From assembly GCA_016763595.1 (NCBI GenBank), contig JAESTN010000228.1:1-7148 (forward strand): a stretch of 7,148 nucleotides of DNA. Direction: 5' to 3'. The stretch comes from Flavobacteriaceae bacterium. Lineage in GTDB: Bacteria > Bacteroidota > Bacteroidia > Flavobacteriales > Flavobacteriaceae. A program made the position numbers and the translations under genes. Positions 6,614 through 7,148 of the stretch are shown here, in pieces. Below the pieces are notes generated by a model, which saw only the letters and a list, made by a program, of their open reading frames with translations, was not told the DNA's origin and did not search any database. Each line of letters begins with the position of its first letter. The stretch's first letter is position 1.

Positions 6614-6646
6614 TTTGTTTCCTTTTTTAGGAATTTATGTATCTTG
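6614..6646 (+). promoter_or_regulatory. Possible promoter of the glutathione peroxidase gene
   Basis: TTTG (6614-6617) is followed after 22 nt by TATCTTG (6640-6646). This is near the Bacteroidota primary-sigma pattern but one base short in the second box, and the spacer is slightly long. Transcription would start near 6653, in the 185-bp gap shared with the divergent sigma operon. Confidence 0.3.
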
Positions 6647-6727
6647 ATTTTTAGATCAAATTGGATGAGGTTACAAATGCAATTCTTGTTCCGTTTAATT
6701 GTAATTCTTTCACTTAATTTACGAACT

Positions 6728-7148
6728 ATGAAAACTAATTCAACGCTTTATTCAATTAAAATCAATAGCATAAACGGTTTAGAAATAAATTTAGAAGATT
6801 ATAGTGGGAAAAAAATACTGTTTGTAAACGTTGCGTCAGAATGTGGGTTTACATTACAATATGAAGGCTTGCAGAAATTATATGAATTGTATAAAGAGAA
6901 GTTAATGATTATAGGAGTACCCTCTAATCAATTTGGTAAACAAGAACCAGGTTCAGCCGAGCAAATACAATCATTTTGTGAAATCAAGTATGGTGTTACA
7001 TTTTTAATTACTGAAAAAGTTGATGTAAAAGGAGATAAGCAACACCCGCTGTATGCTTGGTTGACTAAGAAAGAAAATAATGGCGTTAAAACTGCTGCTG
7101 TGAAATGGAACTTTCAAAAATATTTGGTTGATGAAAAAGGCAACTTAA
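6728..7148 (+). CDS. Glutathione peroxidase family thiol peroxidase (Cys type), 3'-truncated by the window edge
   Basis: It reduces hydrogen peroxide and organic hydroperoxides, in bacteria usually with thioredoxin rather than glutathione as donor. From the ATG at 6728, 140 codons are visible of the usual 155-165. The peroxidatic cysteine C39 lies in NVASECGFT (34-42). Q68 lies in VPSNQFGKQEPG (64-75), and W127 and N128 in VKWNFQKYLVDEKG, giving the Cys-Gln-Trp-Asn tetrad. C84 in SFCEIKYGVTF is the likely resolving cysteine. The frame remains open at the last base; the TAA at 7146-7148 is out of frame. Start choice: in-frame ATGs at 6665 and 6677 would add a hydrophobic stretch (MQFLFRLIVILSLNL) that could be an export signal. 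The 6728 start gives the usual cytosolic N-terminus (MKTNSTLYSIKI) and is preferred. The gene diverges from the sigma factor operon. Confidence 0.9.
   Translation, partial: MKTNSTLYSIKINSINGLEINLEDYSGKKILFVNVASECGFTLQYEGLQKLYELYKEKLMIIGVPSNQFGKQEPGSAEQIQSFCEIKYGVTFLITEKVDVKGDKQHPLYAWLTKKENNGVKTAAVKWNFQKYLVDEKGNL

Noticed and set aside
7146..7148. TAA at the end of the window as the stop of the peroxidase gene
   Set aside because: It is out of frame: the peroxidase reads Asn-Leu and then one base of the next codon, and the protein is still shorter than its family.
1..7148. CRISPR array, tRNA, rRNA, insertion sequence or integrase
   Set aside because: No spaced direct repeats, RNA gene signatures, transposase motifs or terminal inverted repeats were seen on either strand.

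Overview
The window looks like a chromosomal segment of a marine or soil Bacteroidota bacterium, most likely a Flavobacteriaceae member. This is inferred from strong A+T richness, absence of Shine-Dalgarno sequences before starts, a DUF5117/DUF4953-type zinc metalloprotease typical of that phylum, and an ECF sigma factor paired with a small multi-spanning membrane protein. No species can be named from the sequence alone.

Layout. Positions 1-3189 (+ strand) hold the 3' part of the metalloprotease gene, followed 14 nt later by a threonine aldolase gene. A strong bidirectional terminator (3193-3221) closes this unit and also closes the convergent minus-strand unit. Positions 3244-5212 (- strand) form a compact cassette, read from 5212 downwards: a 47-codon peptide gene, an inverted repeat, a frameshifted gene of about 291 codons, and 5 nt later an intact 297-codon gene. 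Positions 5403-6542 (- strand) hold an ECF sigma factor and, 3 nt later, a four-helix membrane protein, ending in an AT-rich hairpin. Divergently, from 6728 to the window edge, lies the start of a Cys-type glutathione peroxidase gene.

The most interesting part is the 3244-5212 cassette. The two large proteins appear to be paralogues with the same architecture: a helical N-terminal part, a cupin-like beta domain, and C-terminal HEAT-like helical repeats. Only the downstream copy carries an HxH...H pattern (H115, H117, H176), which could bind a metal as in three-histidine cupins such as cysteine dioxygenases. The upstream copy has lost all three histidines and is split by a T10 run. In front of them sits a previously unlisted 47-residue peptide with a polar N-terminal half, a Gly-Gly at residues 25-26, and a hydrophobic C-terminal half containing a single cysteine. 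An inverted repeat separates the peptide gene from the enzyme-like genes. This arrangement (small precursor first, hairpin, then a putative metal-dependent enzyme plus a non-catalytic, possibly peptide-binding partner) fits a ribosomally made, modified peptide system of a kind I do not recognise. That reading is inference; no known maturase, C39 protease or exporter is present in the window.

The flanking genes have ordinary roles: secreted proteolysis, threonine/glycine metabolism, peroxide detoxification, and ECF-type signal-responsive transcription. Whether the sigma factor controls the peptide cassette cannot be decided here.
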